Position numbers and translations under genes: made by a program | Shown: one piece after another, positions 14,994 through 22,555 of the stretch | Position numbering within the stretch: the first letter of the stretch is position 1 | Layout of the letters: each line of letters opens with the position of its first letter | Notes under the pieces: model-generated | The model's input: only the letters and a program-made list of their open reading frames with translations | What the model was told of the DNA's origin: nothing | Databases searched by the model: none | Source: CAIPBY01 sp041671305 | Lineage (GTDB): Bacteria > Patescibacteriota > Patescibacteriia > 2-01-FULL-39-33 | Assembly: GCA_041671305.1 (NCBI GenBank) | Contig: JBAZBX010000012.1 | Coordinates: 1 to 29,514, forward strand | Direction of reading: 5' to 3' | Length of the DNA stretch: 29,514 bases

Positions 14994-16064
14994 TTAATTC
15001 AAAGTGACGTCCACGCTCTGTATCTTTCCGCTACGTGAAAACTGCAATTCCACTTTATCGCCAGTATGATACATATTTATTACATCGGACAATCCCACAA
15101 AAATATTTAATTCCGTATCATTGACTTTCTTTATAATATCGCCTTTTTTAATTTTTCCGCTTACAGTGCTTGATTTAATCGGTTCAACCGACACAAAAGC
15201 ACCCTTATCACCAACCGAACTCATACCTTCTACTTGCGCTAAATCCACATATTCAACTCCCAACTCTGCCCGGCTTATTTTGGAATTAGATAAAACTTGA
15301 TTAATTATGTTGGTAAAGTAATCAGTTATAATAATTCCGTCACTTCCCACAATTCCCACAATATGACCCTTTAAATCAGCCACCACGGCTCCATTGGAGG
15401 AGGAATCAAGCGGGATGTCCAAAAAAATCTGCTTGCGTAATGCTTCCGATGATTGTGTTAATTTCTTTTCACTAGAAAAATCATATCCAATTTTACTTAT
15501 ATAAGAAATAAATAAATTATTTCTTTGGGAAACCAAGGCCACAGTTTGTCCCAGTTGTAATTCCTTGGAAGAAGAAATTCCTGCGACTGTCAAATTATTG
15601 GCGCTTATCTTGCCGAAGATAAGTCCTGTGGCTTTATCCTGGACAAAAGAACCGAAATCATATTCCTTTCCCTGATAACCAACTACACGATATTTTCCTT
15701 TCAAATCTTTTATGGTATCGCCTGTAGTTACAATCCAACCATCTGCCGTAAGTACAAATCCCTGACCTAGAATCTGCGATGGAAGATATGCCCCATCCGT
15801 TTTGACGAAAGGATAAATATTGACCAACGATGGAAGAAGGCTGTTTTGTAACTGCACCACTTGCAAATCCTGCTGGACTACCACATTCCTTGGCTGATCT
15901 ATAACTATCTGACGATTGTTGTTGTCACCCAGATTATATTGCGACAAAAATGGAAGGTTCAAAATATTAACGCCCAAAAGCAAAAACCCCAGGATGCCCG
16001 ATAAAAATCCCAAAATAATAGGTATTACGATAATCAAAATGACGTTGGAATCTATTCTTTTCAT
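14994..16064 (-). CDS. HtrA/DegP-like membrane protein with PDZ, catalytic residues lost
   Basis: A 356-residue protein: N-terminal membrane helix (~residues 8-31), a Gln/Asn-rich linker, a trypsin-like fold (~75-255) and a C-terminal PDZ domain (~262-355; 'SSTVSGKIKKGDIIKKVNDTELN'). The HtrA core pattern is visible: GQGFVLTADGWIVTT, GLIFGKI, LGQTVALVSQ, GHIVGIVG. The catalytic positions, however, read differently. Where HtrA has His in 'TNxHV' there is Asp116 (TTGDTI), and where 'TDLAV' carries the Asp there is Gly147 (TGLIF). The serine in 'GNSGG' may be kept as Ser223 in SSSNGA. It is therefore probably a non-proteolytic, ligand-binding relative on the outer face of the membrane. A 25-nt gap separates it from the next gene of the block. 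Confidence 0.8.
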   Translation of the reverse strand: MKRIDSNVILIIVIPIILGFLSGILGFLLLGVNILNLPFLSQYNLGDNNNRQIVIDQPRNVVVQQDLQVVQLQNSLLPSLVNIYPFVKTDGAYLPSQILGQGFVLTADGWIVTTGDTIKDLKGKYRVVGYQGKEYDFGSFVQDKATGLIFGKISANNLTVAGISSSKELQLGQTVALVSQRNNLFISYISKIGYDFSSEKKLTQSSEALRKQIFLDIPLDSSSNGAVVADLKGHIVGIVGSDGIIITDYFTNIINQVLSNSKISRAELGVEYVDLAQVEGMSSVGDKGAFVSVEPIKSSTVSGKIKKGDIIKKVNDTELNIFVGLSDVINMYHTGDKVELQFSRSGKIQSVDVTLN

Positions 16065-16089
16065 ATTAATATTTAGTTTTATTTTTAAT

Positions 16090-16854
16090 TTAAAACCATT
16101 GACTGGTCGCCAAAGCTATCAAAAAAATAGCTATGCTGACAAAGCCGTATTTAAACACTGCTTTTTTGGAAAGCTTATCTTCAAGCGAAAGCATGAAAAG
16201 AGAGATGAGGCAATAATAGACAATCGTCTCCATAATAGCGAGAACATAAAATCCGGTCGGCAAAAGCAACAAAGCTCCCATAACTTCCGTAAAAATTAAA
16301 GCCAAAACAGAGGAATAGATAATGGCTTGTTTCGATTTTAATTCATGAGATCTCAGAAGAGAAAATATTATTATATCCATACAGACGAAAAATATCAACA
16401 TCAAACCCCAACTGGGGAAAGTCAAAAAAATGTTCAAATAAAGGAGCGATGCCATAAGCAAAAAAACAATCAAAAGATTGATATACGGAATGACATTTTT
16501 CAGATTGAGAAAATCCGCTCGGTTAGTCTGATATGTCTGATGGCAGACAGAATCCAGAAAAATAAATGTGATTACCGGCCATAAGACGACAAAAATATTT
16601 ATTAAATAATTATTGGTGATAATTAAGGTGAATACAAATCCCAACGTCAAAAGGATAAGCGAGTAGAAAAACAAAGGTATGATTTTTTTATCTTTATTCT
16701 TGATTCCAATAATTAAAAAATACACTATATCCAGTATTAATATCAGAAAGAAAAATAAAGACCACTGGTCAGAAAAATAAAAACTGGTTCTTAACTGGAT
16801 AAAATAAGCAACCGCTATTATAAATGGAAAAATTATATTTAAGAAAAATAGCAT
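16090..16854 (-). CDS. Polytopic membrane protein of unknown function
   Basis: 254 residues, nearly all hydrophobic, with about eight or nine predicted membrane helices and short charged loops (for example RSHELKSKQ and EDKLSKK). I do not recognise a family, and no transporter motif or catalytic residue stands out. ATG 16854 follows the stop of the 16861 gene by 6 nt, so the genes from 18704 down to 14994 look like one transcript. In this position it is a candidate partner of the HtrA-like protein. Confidence 0.65.
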   Translation of the reverse strand: MLFFLNIIFPFIIAVAYFIQLRTSFYFSDQWSLFFFLILILDIVYFLIIGIKNKDKKIIPLFFYSLILLTLGFVFTLIITNNYLINIFVVLWPVITFIFLDSVCHQTYQTNRADFLNLKNVIPYINLLIVFLLMASLLYLNIFLTFPSWGLMLIFFVCMDIIIFSLLRSHELKSKQAIIYSSVLALIFTEVMGALLLLPTGFYVLAIMETIVYYCLISLFMLSLEDKLSKKAVFKYGFVSIAIFLIALATSQWF

Positions 16855-16860
16855 AAATAA

Positions 16861-17319
16861 TTAGTTATCCTGAACCGGAGAAAAACCCTGATTTAATTTT
16901 TTTAATTCGGAAAGCTTGAGAGCAACAGTAACGGAATCTCCTTTGGCAAGCGCTGATTCTATATTGGAAAGAATGAGTACTGCTGATAAAAATTCTTCAG
17001 ATTTTTCCGGCACCCTGAGAGCCAATATTTGATCTTTGGCCTGGGTGGTCAAACTACCAAAATCGCTTGCGGCCGGATCAGCCTTCAAATAATTACCGAT
17101 TATGCGAAAGAAATTAATTTCGTAATCTGCCTTGATCTGAGCCATGGAAACGGCATTCTGTTGTAAGGGATTCTTGACTACCTGCTGGCTCATACTGCCT
17201 AAAACACTACTATATCGCCACAAAAAAAGCAATAGTCCGGCTATCAGCAGGGCTCCGATAGTTACTCCCATAATTATCTTCTGATAACGACCTGTAATGG
17301 TTTTTTCTAAGTTGTCCAT
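16861..17319 (-). CDS. Single-pass membrane protein of unknown function
   Basis: 152 residues with a short cytoplasmic N-terminus, one membrane helix at ~17-35 (VTIGALLIAGLLLFLW) and an outer helical domain of ~110 residues rich in Ala, Leu and Lys. No cysteines or known motif are seen. It sits 11 nt downstream of the 17331 gene and 6 nt upstream of the 16090 gene in the same operon-like block. Confidence 0.65.
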   Translation of the reverse strand: MDNLEKTITGRYQKIIMGVTIGALLIAGLLLFLWRYSSVLGSMSQQVVKNPLQQNAVSMAQIKADYEINFFRIIGNYLKADPAASDFGSLTTQAKDQILALRVPEKSEEFLSAVLILSNIESALAKGDSVTVALKLSELKKLNQGFSPVQDN

Positions 17320-17330
17320 GACTATTTATA

Positions 17331-17663
17331 TTAAATTTGAAATGAAGATTTGGTATCTATTTCCAGCCAATTATCCTGACCGTCATCCCATTTGTATACT
17401 TTGAGGCTATGACTGAATTCAGTATCTGAATAAACATATTCCACCTCCGTATGCGAACCAATTCGCCTAGATCCATGGGTCTGCTTGTCCAAAATAACCG
17501 GCTTAGTAATATACTCTAATCTCATCTGCCCCAGAGGTCCGTCAAACAAAATAATTTCCTTCTCTCCTCTTTCAACATCCTCCAATTCTTCTTGTGTAAT
17601 TGAAACGTTCTGGAATTGATCCTGGATTTGCCCTTTCAATTGCTCCCATTTATCTGGTGACAT
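17331..17663 (-). CDS. Small soluble protein of unknown function
   Basis: 110 residues, acidic, no signal peptide or membrane segment. It starts MSPDKWEQLKGQIQDQF, a helix, and then becomes beta-rich with aromatic residues (GPLGQMRLEYITKPVILDK, EVEYVYSDTEFSHSLKVYKWDDG). I do not recognise a domain. It is placed between two membrane-protein genes (11 nt and 12 nt spacings), so it may act with them at the inner face of the membrane. Confidence 0.65.
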   Translation of the reverse strand: MSPDKWEQLKGQIQDQFQNVSITQEELEDVERGEKEIILFDGPLGQMRLEYITKPVILDKQTHGSRRIGSHTEVEYVYSDTEFSHSLKVYKWDDGQDNWLEIDTKSSFQI

Positions 17664-17675
17664 AGATTTAAATTA

Positions 17676-18704
17676 TTATTTAACATCTGGCGCTGTGAGT
17701 TGTGACTGTAAATCTTGAGTTATAGAAGTTGGCGCGGTTGAGGATGCGCCATTAGTAACCCCGTCCATTGAGGCTAGAGAAACCAAAAGGATAAACCCCA
17801 AAAAAGTTATTACCGCAAAAATTGTTGCCAGAGCCACTATCATACCCAAACCGACTTTTTTGCCAGTTGACATACCATCACGAACCGAGGCGTCAGAATT
17901 CTTGCATTCTTGGAGTTGTTTATAAATTAAATATCCGTAAATCATGGAAATAGAACCGACAATAAAATTAACCGCGATAGAAAAAACAAAAGTAACTATG
18001 GCAACTACAACCGCCAAAACCATAACAGCGGGATTTTTAACGCCAAATTCCAATAACGACGTTCCCATACTATTTACCAAACTGGCTACAATAGATAATA
18101 GTACGGCAAAAATTCCAATCACCATGAATCTGGCCAGAATCGTCCACCAGAATCCTTTTACTAATTCTTTACTTCTTTTCAAGGCACCAATGGGACCCGC
18201 TCCCTCCAAAACCAAAACGAGTGCAGAAAGGCTAAACATTATAGAAATAATTATACCTGGCACAATAAACAACAAGAAACCAACCATCACAATTATTCCA
18301 AAAAGTATCGCCCATCCCAAATACTTCCAAAACAAGGAAACGGATTTCTTCAAAGCTTCTTTTACCGTCATCTCAGAATCTACAATATAAACAGCGCCGA
18401 TATTGCTAATAACGGAAATAAAAATGGCAAACAAGACACCGGAGACAGCCAACACTCCGGAAACCACACCCAACGCTATCTTCCAAGTCAAGGCAATTTT
18501 TGTGGCCACGACCAAAGAAGCCAAAAGCGCAAAAAAGATGCCCACAAAAAAAGAAAGTCCTGCCACGATCAAGGGAATCAAAAATAATAACCAGATTAAT
18601 TTCTTCCATTTTTTGGAAAAAATACTAAAGCACTGTCCCAATAACTCTATCCCGCCAGTAATTAACGGCGTCTTATTTGCATTAAGAGATTTTGACTCTA
18701 CCAT
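17676..18704 (-). CDS. Multi-pass membrane protein (YciC / GPDPase-membrane-domain-like)
   Basis: 342 residues with about six to seven membrane helices, an N-terminal amphipathic start (IELLGQCFSIFSKKWKKLIWL), and the FLLFIVPGIIISIMFSLSALVLVLEGAGPIGALKRSKELVKGFWWTIL stretch near the middle in shortened form typical of 'glycerophosphodiester phosphodiesterase membrane domain'/YciC-type proteins, a family without assigned activity. The tail after the last helix is Ser/Thr/Gln-rich. It is the first gene of the envelope block (18704 to 14994) and probably carries its promoter in the 59-bp AT-rich gap before it, where no clear consensus is visible. Confidence 0.65.
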   Translation of the reverse strand: MVESKSLNANKTPLITGGIELLGQCFSIFSKKWKKLIWLLFLIPLIVAGLSFFVGIFFALLASLVVATKIALTWKIALGVVSGVLAVSGVLFAIFISVISNIGAVYIVDSEMTVKEALKKSVSLFWKYLGWAILFGIIVMVGFLLFIVPGIIISIMFSLSALVLVLEGAGPIGALKRSKELVKGFWWTILARFMVIGIFAVLLSIVASLVNSMGTSLLEFGVKNPAVMVLAVVVAIVTFVFSIAVNFIVGSISMIYGYLIYKQLQECKNSDASVRDGMSTGKKVGLGMIVALATIFAVITFLGFILLVSLASMDGVTNGASSTAPTSITQDLQSQLTAPDVK

Positions 18705-18763
18705 ACTGTTTTAATTATTAAAATTTTATTTAATATTTATAATATAACATTTTTGCCGTCCAT

Positions 18764-19297
18764 TTACAACTTAGAAAATTCGCAACCGCAATAATTCTGA
18801 CGATAAAAACCGCATTGCTTGGCAAATTCCATCGCTTTTTTGAATCCGTCATTTTTCTTGAAATCTTCATCCAAAAATTTCACGCCATACTCACCTGCCA
18901 AGTTTCTGCCAATATTCCTCAGAAGCTCGCCATCTTTGTGTGGGCTGATGGACAAAGTAGTAGTAAAAATATCAAAACCATTATCTTTGGCGTATTGCGC
19001 CGTACTTCTCAGTCTGGAATGATAGCACAAAGCGCAACGCTTGCCTCTTTCCGGCTCTTCTTCTAAGCCTCTCACCAATTCTAACCACTTTTGATGATCC
19101 CAATTAGCCAAGATAAAATTAATATTCTGCGACTCAAAAAATTTTTGTGCTTCAGAAGACCTCTTCAAAAACTCCTCTTCCGGAAAGATATTGGAGTTAT
19201 CATAATAAACCGTCAAATCAAAAGTCTCCCCCAGTTTAGAAGACAAATATCCACTGCATGGAGCACAACAAACATGGAATAATAATTTAGGCTTCAT
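18764..19297 (-). CDS. queH: Epoxyqueuosine reductase QueH
   Basis: QueH reduces epoxyqueuosine to queuosine in the wobble position of GUN-decoding tRNAs; it is the non-orthologous replacement of QueG. The 177-residue protein has the family's cysteine pattern: HVCCAPCS at the N-terminus, RGKRCALCYHSRL in the middle, and FYRQNYCGCEFS at the C-terminus, together binding an FeS cluster and a second metal. The first 11 nt overlap the end of the upstream Nudix gene in another frame, so the two are translationally linked. No other queuosine gene is in the window. Confidence 0.93.
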   Translation of the reverse strand: MKPKLLFHVCCAPCSGYLSSKLGETFDLTVYYDNSNIFPEEEFLKRSSEAQKFFESQNINFILANWDHQKWLELVRGLEEEPERGKRCALCYHSRLRSTAQYAKDNGFDIFTTTLSISPHKDGELLRNIGRNLAGEYGVKFLDEDFKKNDGFKKAMEFAKQCGFYRQNYCGCEFSKL

Positions 19298-19757
19298 TTT
19301 GAAATTTCTTAGAATTAATATAATAATCCGCTTCTGCCATAATTTCTTTCAAATTTTTGAACTTGAGATATTTACTGGCTGTTTGGAAATCCATCCAGGC
19401 GTAACCATTTATCACTTCATTCTTGCCTTGTTTATCAGTAATATCCACTACGATATCAACGGTTGCTTCCGCCAGATACAGAATGAAATCTTTTTTAATT
19501 AATTCCGACTTACCTTCCCTGTTCTGCTTGAAAAAAAAGTGCGTTTGCTGACGAAAATCAGGAAATAACTCAACATTTTTTATTCCGGTTTCCTCTTCTA
19601 ATTCACGAAGTGCGCCTTCTGCTTCGCTTTCACCCTCTTCCACGTGACCCTTGGGAAAATTCCAATAATTATTTCCCATATACAAAAGCAGATATTGCAA
19701 ATCGTCTTTGGGGTGCCTGCGACAAACGATAACACCGGCTGATTTTTCTCTGATCAT
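19287..19757 (-). CDS. Nudix hydrolase (Ap4A-type)
   Basis: A 156-residue protein with the Nudix box from GHVEEGESEAEGALREL to EEETGI (G-x5-E-x7-RE-x2-EE-x-G), and an N-terminal 'SAGVIVCRR' with 'WNFPKGHVEEGE' typical of diadenosine tetraphosphate (Ap4A) hydrolase relatives. It would clean up nucleoside diphosphate derivatives in the cytoplasm. The C-terminal part ends with YAWMDFQTASKYLKF, which matches the W-(M/L) segment of this subgroup. ATG 19757 is preceded by AT-rich sequence. It overlaps queH by 11 nt, so it is the first gene of a two-gene unit; the exact substrate is not predictable. Confidence 0.88.
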   Translation of the reverse strand: MIREKSAGVIVCRRHPKDDLQYLLLYMGNNYWNFPKGHVEEGESEAEGALRELEEETGIKNVELFPDFRQQTHFFFKQNREGKSELIKKDFILYLAEATVDIVVDITDKQGKNEVINGYAWMDFQTASKYLKFKNLKEIMAEADYYINSKKFQNEA

Positions 19758-19800
19758 AGTATTGATTAATTTTCAATTTATAATTTTCAAACAATGAATT

Positions 19801-19836
19801 AATTATCAATTTTCAATTGAAAATTGTTTGATAATT
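19801..19836. repeat. AT-rich nested palindrome between rarA and the Nudix gene
   Basis: CAATTTTCAATTGAAAATTG (19807-19826) is a perfect 20-bp palindrome, enclosed by AATTATCAA (19801-19809) / TTGATAATT (19828-19836). It may be a weak terminator after rarA or a regulator site for the Nudix-queH unit; there is no GC stem. Confidence 0.45.
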
Positions 19837-19841
19837 GATAA

Positions 19842-21098
19842 TTACTTAAGATATTTCTTGCCTTTCAACTTCTCCGGCAAGTATTCCTGTTCTTCCTCGT
19901 AATTGAATGACGGACTATATTTGTAATCCTTGCCGTAGCCCAAATTCTTCATCAATTTGGTCGGAGCATTGCGAAGATGAATCGGCACTGGCTCATCCAT
20001 GGTAACTTTTACATCTTTCTGTACTTTCAAATACGCCTCATAAAGTTCATTGCTCTTCTTGCACTTCGCTAAATAAACCACAACTTGCGCGAGAATAACA
20101 TTGCATTCTGGAATGCCGATAAAATGACATGCCTGATAGCCGGCAACCGCCTGAGTCAAAGCTTGCGAATTGGCCAAGCCGACATCCTCGCTGGCAAATC
20201 TTACTAATCGCCTGGCCACGTACAAAGGATCTTCTCCGGCCTCAAGCATCCTGCCTAGCCAATACAGCGCCGCATCCGCGTCCGATCCGCGAAGCGATTT
20301 ATGAAGCGCGGAAATAATATTGTAATGCTGATCGCCAGCGCGATCATAGAGATAACTGGATTTCTTGAGCGACTCTTGGATGAGCTTCTTATCTAATTTA
20401 ATTATACCACTTTTATTCGGCTTAGATACTTTTACGGCCAACTCCAAAGCACCTAGTGCCGTACGCGAATCGCCATTAGAAACTGACGCCAAAAAATTGA
20501 GAGTTTCTTCGTCAATATTTATCTTCAAATTTCCCAATCCGCGTTCTTGGTCGCTTATCGCGGTTTGTAAAATTTTCACCAGATCATCTTGAACCAGTTG
20601 TTCAAAAACAAAAACCCTGGATCGCGACAGCAAAGCCGAATTGACTTCAAAAGAAGGATTTTCTGTGGTCGCGCCGATGAGAGTGATGGTGCCATTTTCC
20701 ACATATGGAAGCAAAGCGTCTTGTTGAGATTTGCTCCAGCGATGAATCTCGTCTACAAAGACGATTGTCTTCTGGCTCTCATATTTAAATTTATTCTGAG
20801 CCGTGGAAATGATATCACGCAATTCTTTGACGCCAGAAGAAACTGCGGACATAGCGATAAAGTCCGAGTTGGTCATGTTGGCGATAATCCTGGCCAAAGT
20901 GGTCTTGCCTGATCCCGGAGGTCCCCAAAAAATCATAGAAGGAATGGAGTCTTGTTCTATTAATTTTCTAAGTAACTTTTTGGGACCGACAAGCTCGGCC
21001 TGACCTTCAAACTGGTCAAGACGTTTCGGTCTCATGCGATCGGCCAAAGGAGCTTCCGAGGCTAATTTCTGCGCCATTTTGTTATCAAATAAATCCAT
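19842..21098 (-). CDS. rarA: Replication-associated recombination ATPase RarA (MgsA)
   Basis: RarA is a clamp-loader-like AAA+ protein that acts at stalled replication forks. The 418-residue protein has LADRMRPKRLDQFEGQ at the start, Walker A GPPGSGKT at 59-66, Walker B IVFVDEIHRW at 112-121, sensor 1 (GATTENPSFEVN), an arginine-finger segment (LLSRSRVF), sensor 2 (GDSRTALGALE) and the C-terminal tetramerisation domain (YDRAGDQHYNIISALHKSLRGSDADAALYWLGRMLEAGED). Length is normal. ATG 21098 is followed by the family's MxLFD-type start. It lies alone on the minus strand, 50 bp from a dispersed repeat. Confidence 0.95.
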   Translation of the reverse strand: MDLFDNKMAQKLASEAPLADRMRPKRLDQFEGQAELVGPKKLLRKLIEQDSIPSMIFWGPPGSGKTTLARIIANMTNSDFIAMSAVSSGVKELRDIISTAQNKFKYESQKTIVFVDEIHRWSKSQQDALLPYVENGTITLIGATTENPSFEVNSALLSRSRVFVFEQLVQDDLVKILQTAISDQERGLGNLKINIDEETLNFLASVSNGDSRTALGALELAVKVSKPNKSGIIKLDKKLIQESLKKSSYLYDRAGDQHYNIISALHKSLRGSDADAALYWLGRMLEAGEDPLYVARRLVRFASEDVGLANSQALTQAVAGYQACHFIGIPECNVILAQVVVYLAKCKKSNELYEAYLKVQKDVKVTMDEPVPIHLRNAPTKLMKNLGYGKDYKYSPSFNYEEEQEYLPEKLKGKKYLK

Positions 21099-21150
21099 AA
21101 AGTCATTTTACAGATTAATGCCCAAAAAAACAATTAATTATAGTGCACTT

Positions 21151-21255
21151 GTCATTCCGACCGAGCTCTCAAGAGCGAGTGGAGGAATCCCTTTTGTGCT
21201 AAATGAAAGCGATTCCTCCACTTCGTCTGGATTACCGGACTCCGGTCGGAATGAC
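21151..21255. repeat. 105-bp palindromic repeat, copy 1
   Basis: The ends GTCATTCCGACC and GGTCGGAATGAC are perfect terminal inverted repeats. Inside are two further inverted parts: GTGGAGGAATC (21180-21190) and GATTCCTCCAC (21211-21221), and a CCGGTAATCC-type stem near the right end. It is the inverse of the copy at 28447-28551, differing at roughly 8 to 10 positions over 105. There is no ORF inside, so it is a MITE-like non-autonomous element. Confidence 0.9.
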
Positions 21256-21327
21256 AACAAAAAAAGAAAAAATCAATAAAAATTTAATTATTTTTATCTA
21301 AATTTAGATAATATTATTAATTATCTA

Positions 21328-21356
21328 TTGACAAAGATTGTTATATGTGCTATAAT
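21328..21356 (+). promoter_or_regulatory. Near-ideal sigma-70 promoter for the 21431 gene
   Basis: TTGACA (21328-21333), 17-nt spacer, TATAAT (21351-21356): both hexamers are perfect. The start of transcription is expected near 21363, giving a leader of ~68 nt. It is the best promoter match in the window. Confidence 0.92.
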
Positions 21357-21398
21357 CCAAAATGAGTGTCTAGTGCCAATGCGGTGCCAGACCATCAT

Positions 21399-21426
21399 GG
21401 GACAATGGGACAAAGAAGAGGGACAA
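21399..21426 (+). repeat. Three GGGACAA repeats in the 21431 leader
   Basis: GGGACAA occurs at 21399-21405, 21407-21413 and 21420-21426, just before the start codon; the third merges into the GAGGGA ribosome site (21418-21423). Upstream, GTGCCA also occurs twice (21373-21378, 21384-21389). Such repeats around the ribosome site suggest a leader-binding or translational control element. Confidence 0.5.
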
Positions 21427-21430
21427 GAAC

Positions 21431-21766
21431 ATGAGAACGTTTTTTCTCGCACTGCAGAGGATTTTGGACGAAGTGTGTGAGTACATGAAGGATCTGAACA
21501 CCATCCCCGCCCGAAACTACGCTATGATCAAGATTGCGGTGATGGTGACAATCATGATCGGGGGTCTTTGGTGGTCCATGTACCATATAGCGATACAGCC
21601 ATTCTGGTTGAGCGCCAGCATGGTGATGGCCATCGTCACTTTCATACCGGTCTATTTTGTGGCCTGTCTCGCCGTAGACATGGTCATCCTGATCGGAAAG
21701 AGCCTCGCCTGGCTTTACCAAAGCCGGCACGACTTCGGGAGCTTCAGCCCGCCCGAAGAAATCTAA
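21431..21766 (+). CDS. Stand-alone small membrane protein of unknown function
   Basis: 111 residues. An N-terminal amphipathic helix (MRTFFLALQRILDEVCEYMKD) precedes two membrane helices: ~32-52 (AVMVTIMIGGLWWSMYHIA) and ~61-92 (SASMVMAIVTFIPVYFVACLAVDMVILIG). A short polar tail ends in PPEEI. I do not recognise a family. It is produced from a near-consensus promoter, with a strong ribosome site 7 nt before ATG 21431 and a very strong terminator, which implies high expression. The gene is richer in G+C than all its neighbours and resembles in style the dnaA-like gene and the 6945 gene. Confidence 0.75.
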   Translation: MRTFFLALQRILDEVCEYMKDLNTIPARNYAMIKIAVMVTIMIGGLWWSMYHIAIQPFWLSASMVMAIVTFIPVYFVACLAVDMVILIGKSLAWLYQSRHDFGSFSPPEEI

Positions 21767-21784
21767 AACCACCCCGCACCAAAC

Positions 21785-21841
21785 AGACCGCCGATTGCAA
21801 AAGTTCACGGAACTTAGCAATCGGCGGTCTGAACTTTTTTT
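21785..21841. terminator. Strong terminator of the 21431 gene
   Basis: A 14-bp perfect stem, AGACCGCCGATTGC (21785-21798) / GCAATCGGCGGTCT (21817-21830), encloses an inner AAGTT/AACTT stem, then GAAC and seven T. The last bases lie next to the uppS stop (21851, other strand), so it may also stop uppS transcription. Confidence 0.95.
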
Positions 21842-21850
21842 AAAAATAAA

Positions 21851-22537
21851 TTAATTCCCTCCAAATCTTCTGGTTCTACGATTAAATTCTTCAATCGCTT
21901 CATCCAAATCTTTTTCCGAGAAAGCCGGCCAGTGGCATTTTACAAACAGCAATTCGCTATATACCGACTGCCAAGTCAAAAAATTAGACAATCTCTGCTC
22001 CCCCGAAGTGCGGATGATCAAGTCCGGATCGCTCTGGCCCGCCGTCCAAATATTATCAGAAATATCTTTCTCACTAAGTTCCTGGGGTTTGATGCCGCCT
22101 GCCAAAGCTTTTTTCATGGCCTCCACAATTTCCAACCTTCCGCCATAATTCAAAGCGATATTAAGAGTTCCTTTGCTATTATCCTTGGTAGCTTCTTCTG
22201 CCTGGTCTATTGCCTCCCGCAACTTATCAGAGAGTCTGTCGCGACTACCTATTACTCTCAGTCTAATTCCTATTTCCGTAAACTTGGGAACTTCCTGAGT
22301 CAAAGCAAAATGCAACAAATCCATCAAATAACTAACCTCCTCCTGACTGCGATTCCAATTCTCCGTGGAAAAAGCATACACCGTCAAAATATCAATTCCG
22401 CGATCTATGCACCACTGACCAGCCTCTTTCATTTTGTCATATCCCCTGCGATGACCTTCAAACGGCGGTAAGTTATTGTCCTTGGCCCATCTGCGATTGC
22501 CGTCCATGATTATTCCCAAGTGTTTTATTTGCGACAT
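21851..22537 (-). CDS. uppS: Undecaprenyl diphosphate synthase
   Basis: UppS builds the C55 isoprenoid carrier for cell-wall and surface glycan export from farnesyl diphosphate and isopentenyl diphosphate. The 228-residue cis-prenyltransferase has IIMDGNRRWA with the catalytic Asp12, GHRRGYD, FSTENWNR, LNYGGR and the DLIIRTSGEQRLSNFLTWQ...SEL block. Length is normal. ATG 22537 is preceded by only 18 nt after the rhamnose-type reductase gene, so both are likely in one transcript, tying glycan precursor and carrier supply together. Confidence 0.96.
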   Translation of the reverse strand: MSQIKHLGIIMDGNRRWAKDNNLPPFEGHRRGYDKMKEAGQWCIDRGIDILTVYAFSTENWNRSQEEVSYLMDLLHFALTQEVPKFTEIGIRLRVIGSRDRLSDKLREAIDQAEEATKDNSKGTLNIALNYGGRLEIVEAMKKALAGGIKPQELSEKDISDNIWTAGQSDPDLIIRTSGEQRLSNFLTWQSVYSELLFVKCHWPAFSEKDLDEAIEEFNRRTRRFGGN

Positions 22538-22555
22538 AATTAAATAATTTATTAA

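Noticed and set aside
19801..19836. AT palindrome as replication origin
   Set aside because: No DnaA boxes nearby; simple AT-rich intergenic palindrome.
21431..21820. Minus-strand ORF at 21395-21820
   Set aside because: Antisense to the gene with a perfect promoter; the translated protein is rich in His/Pro from repeats.
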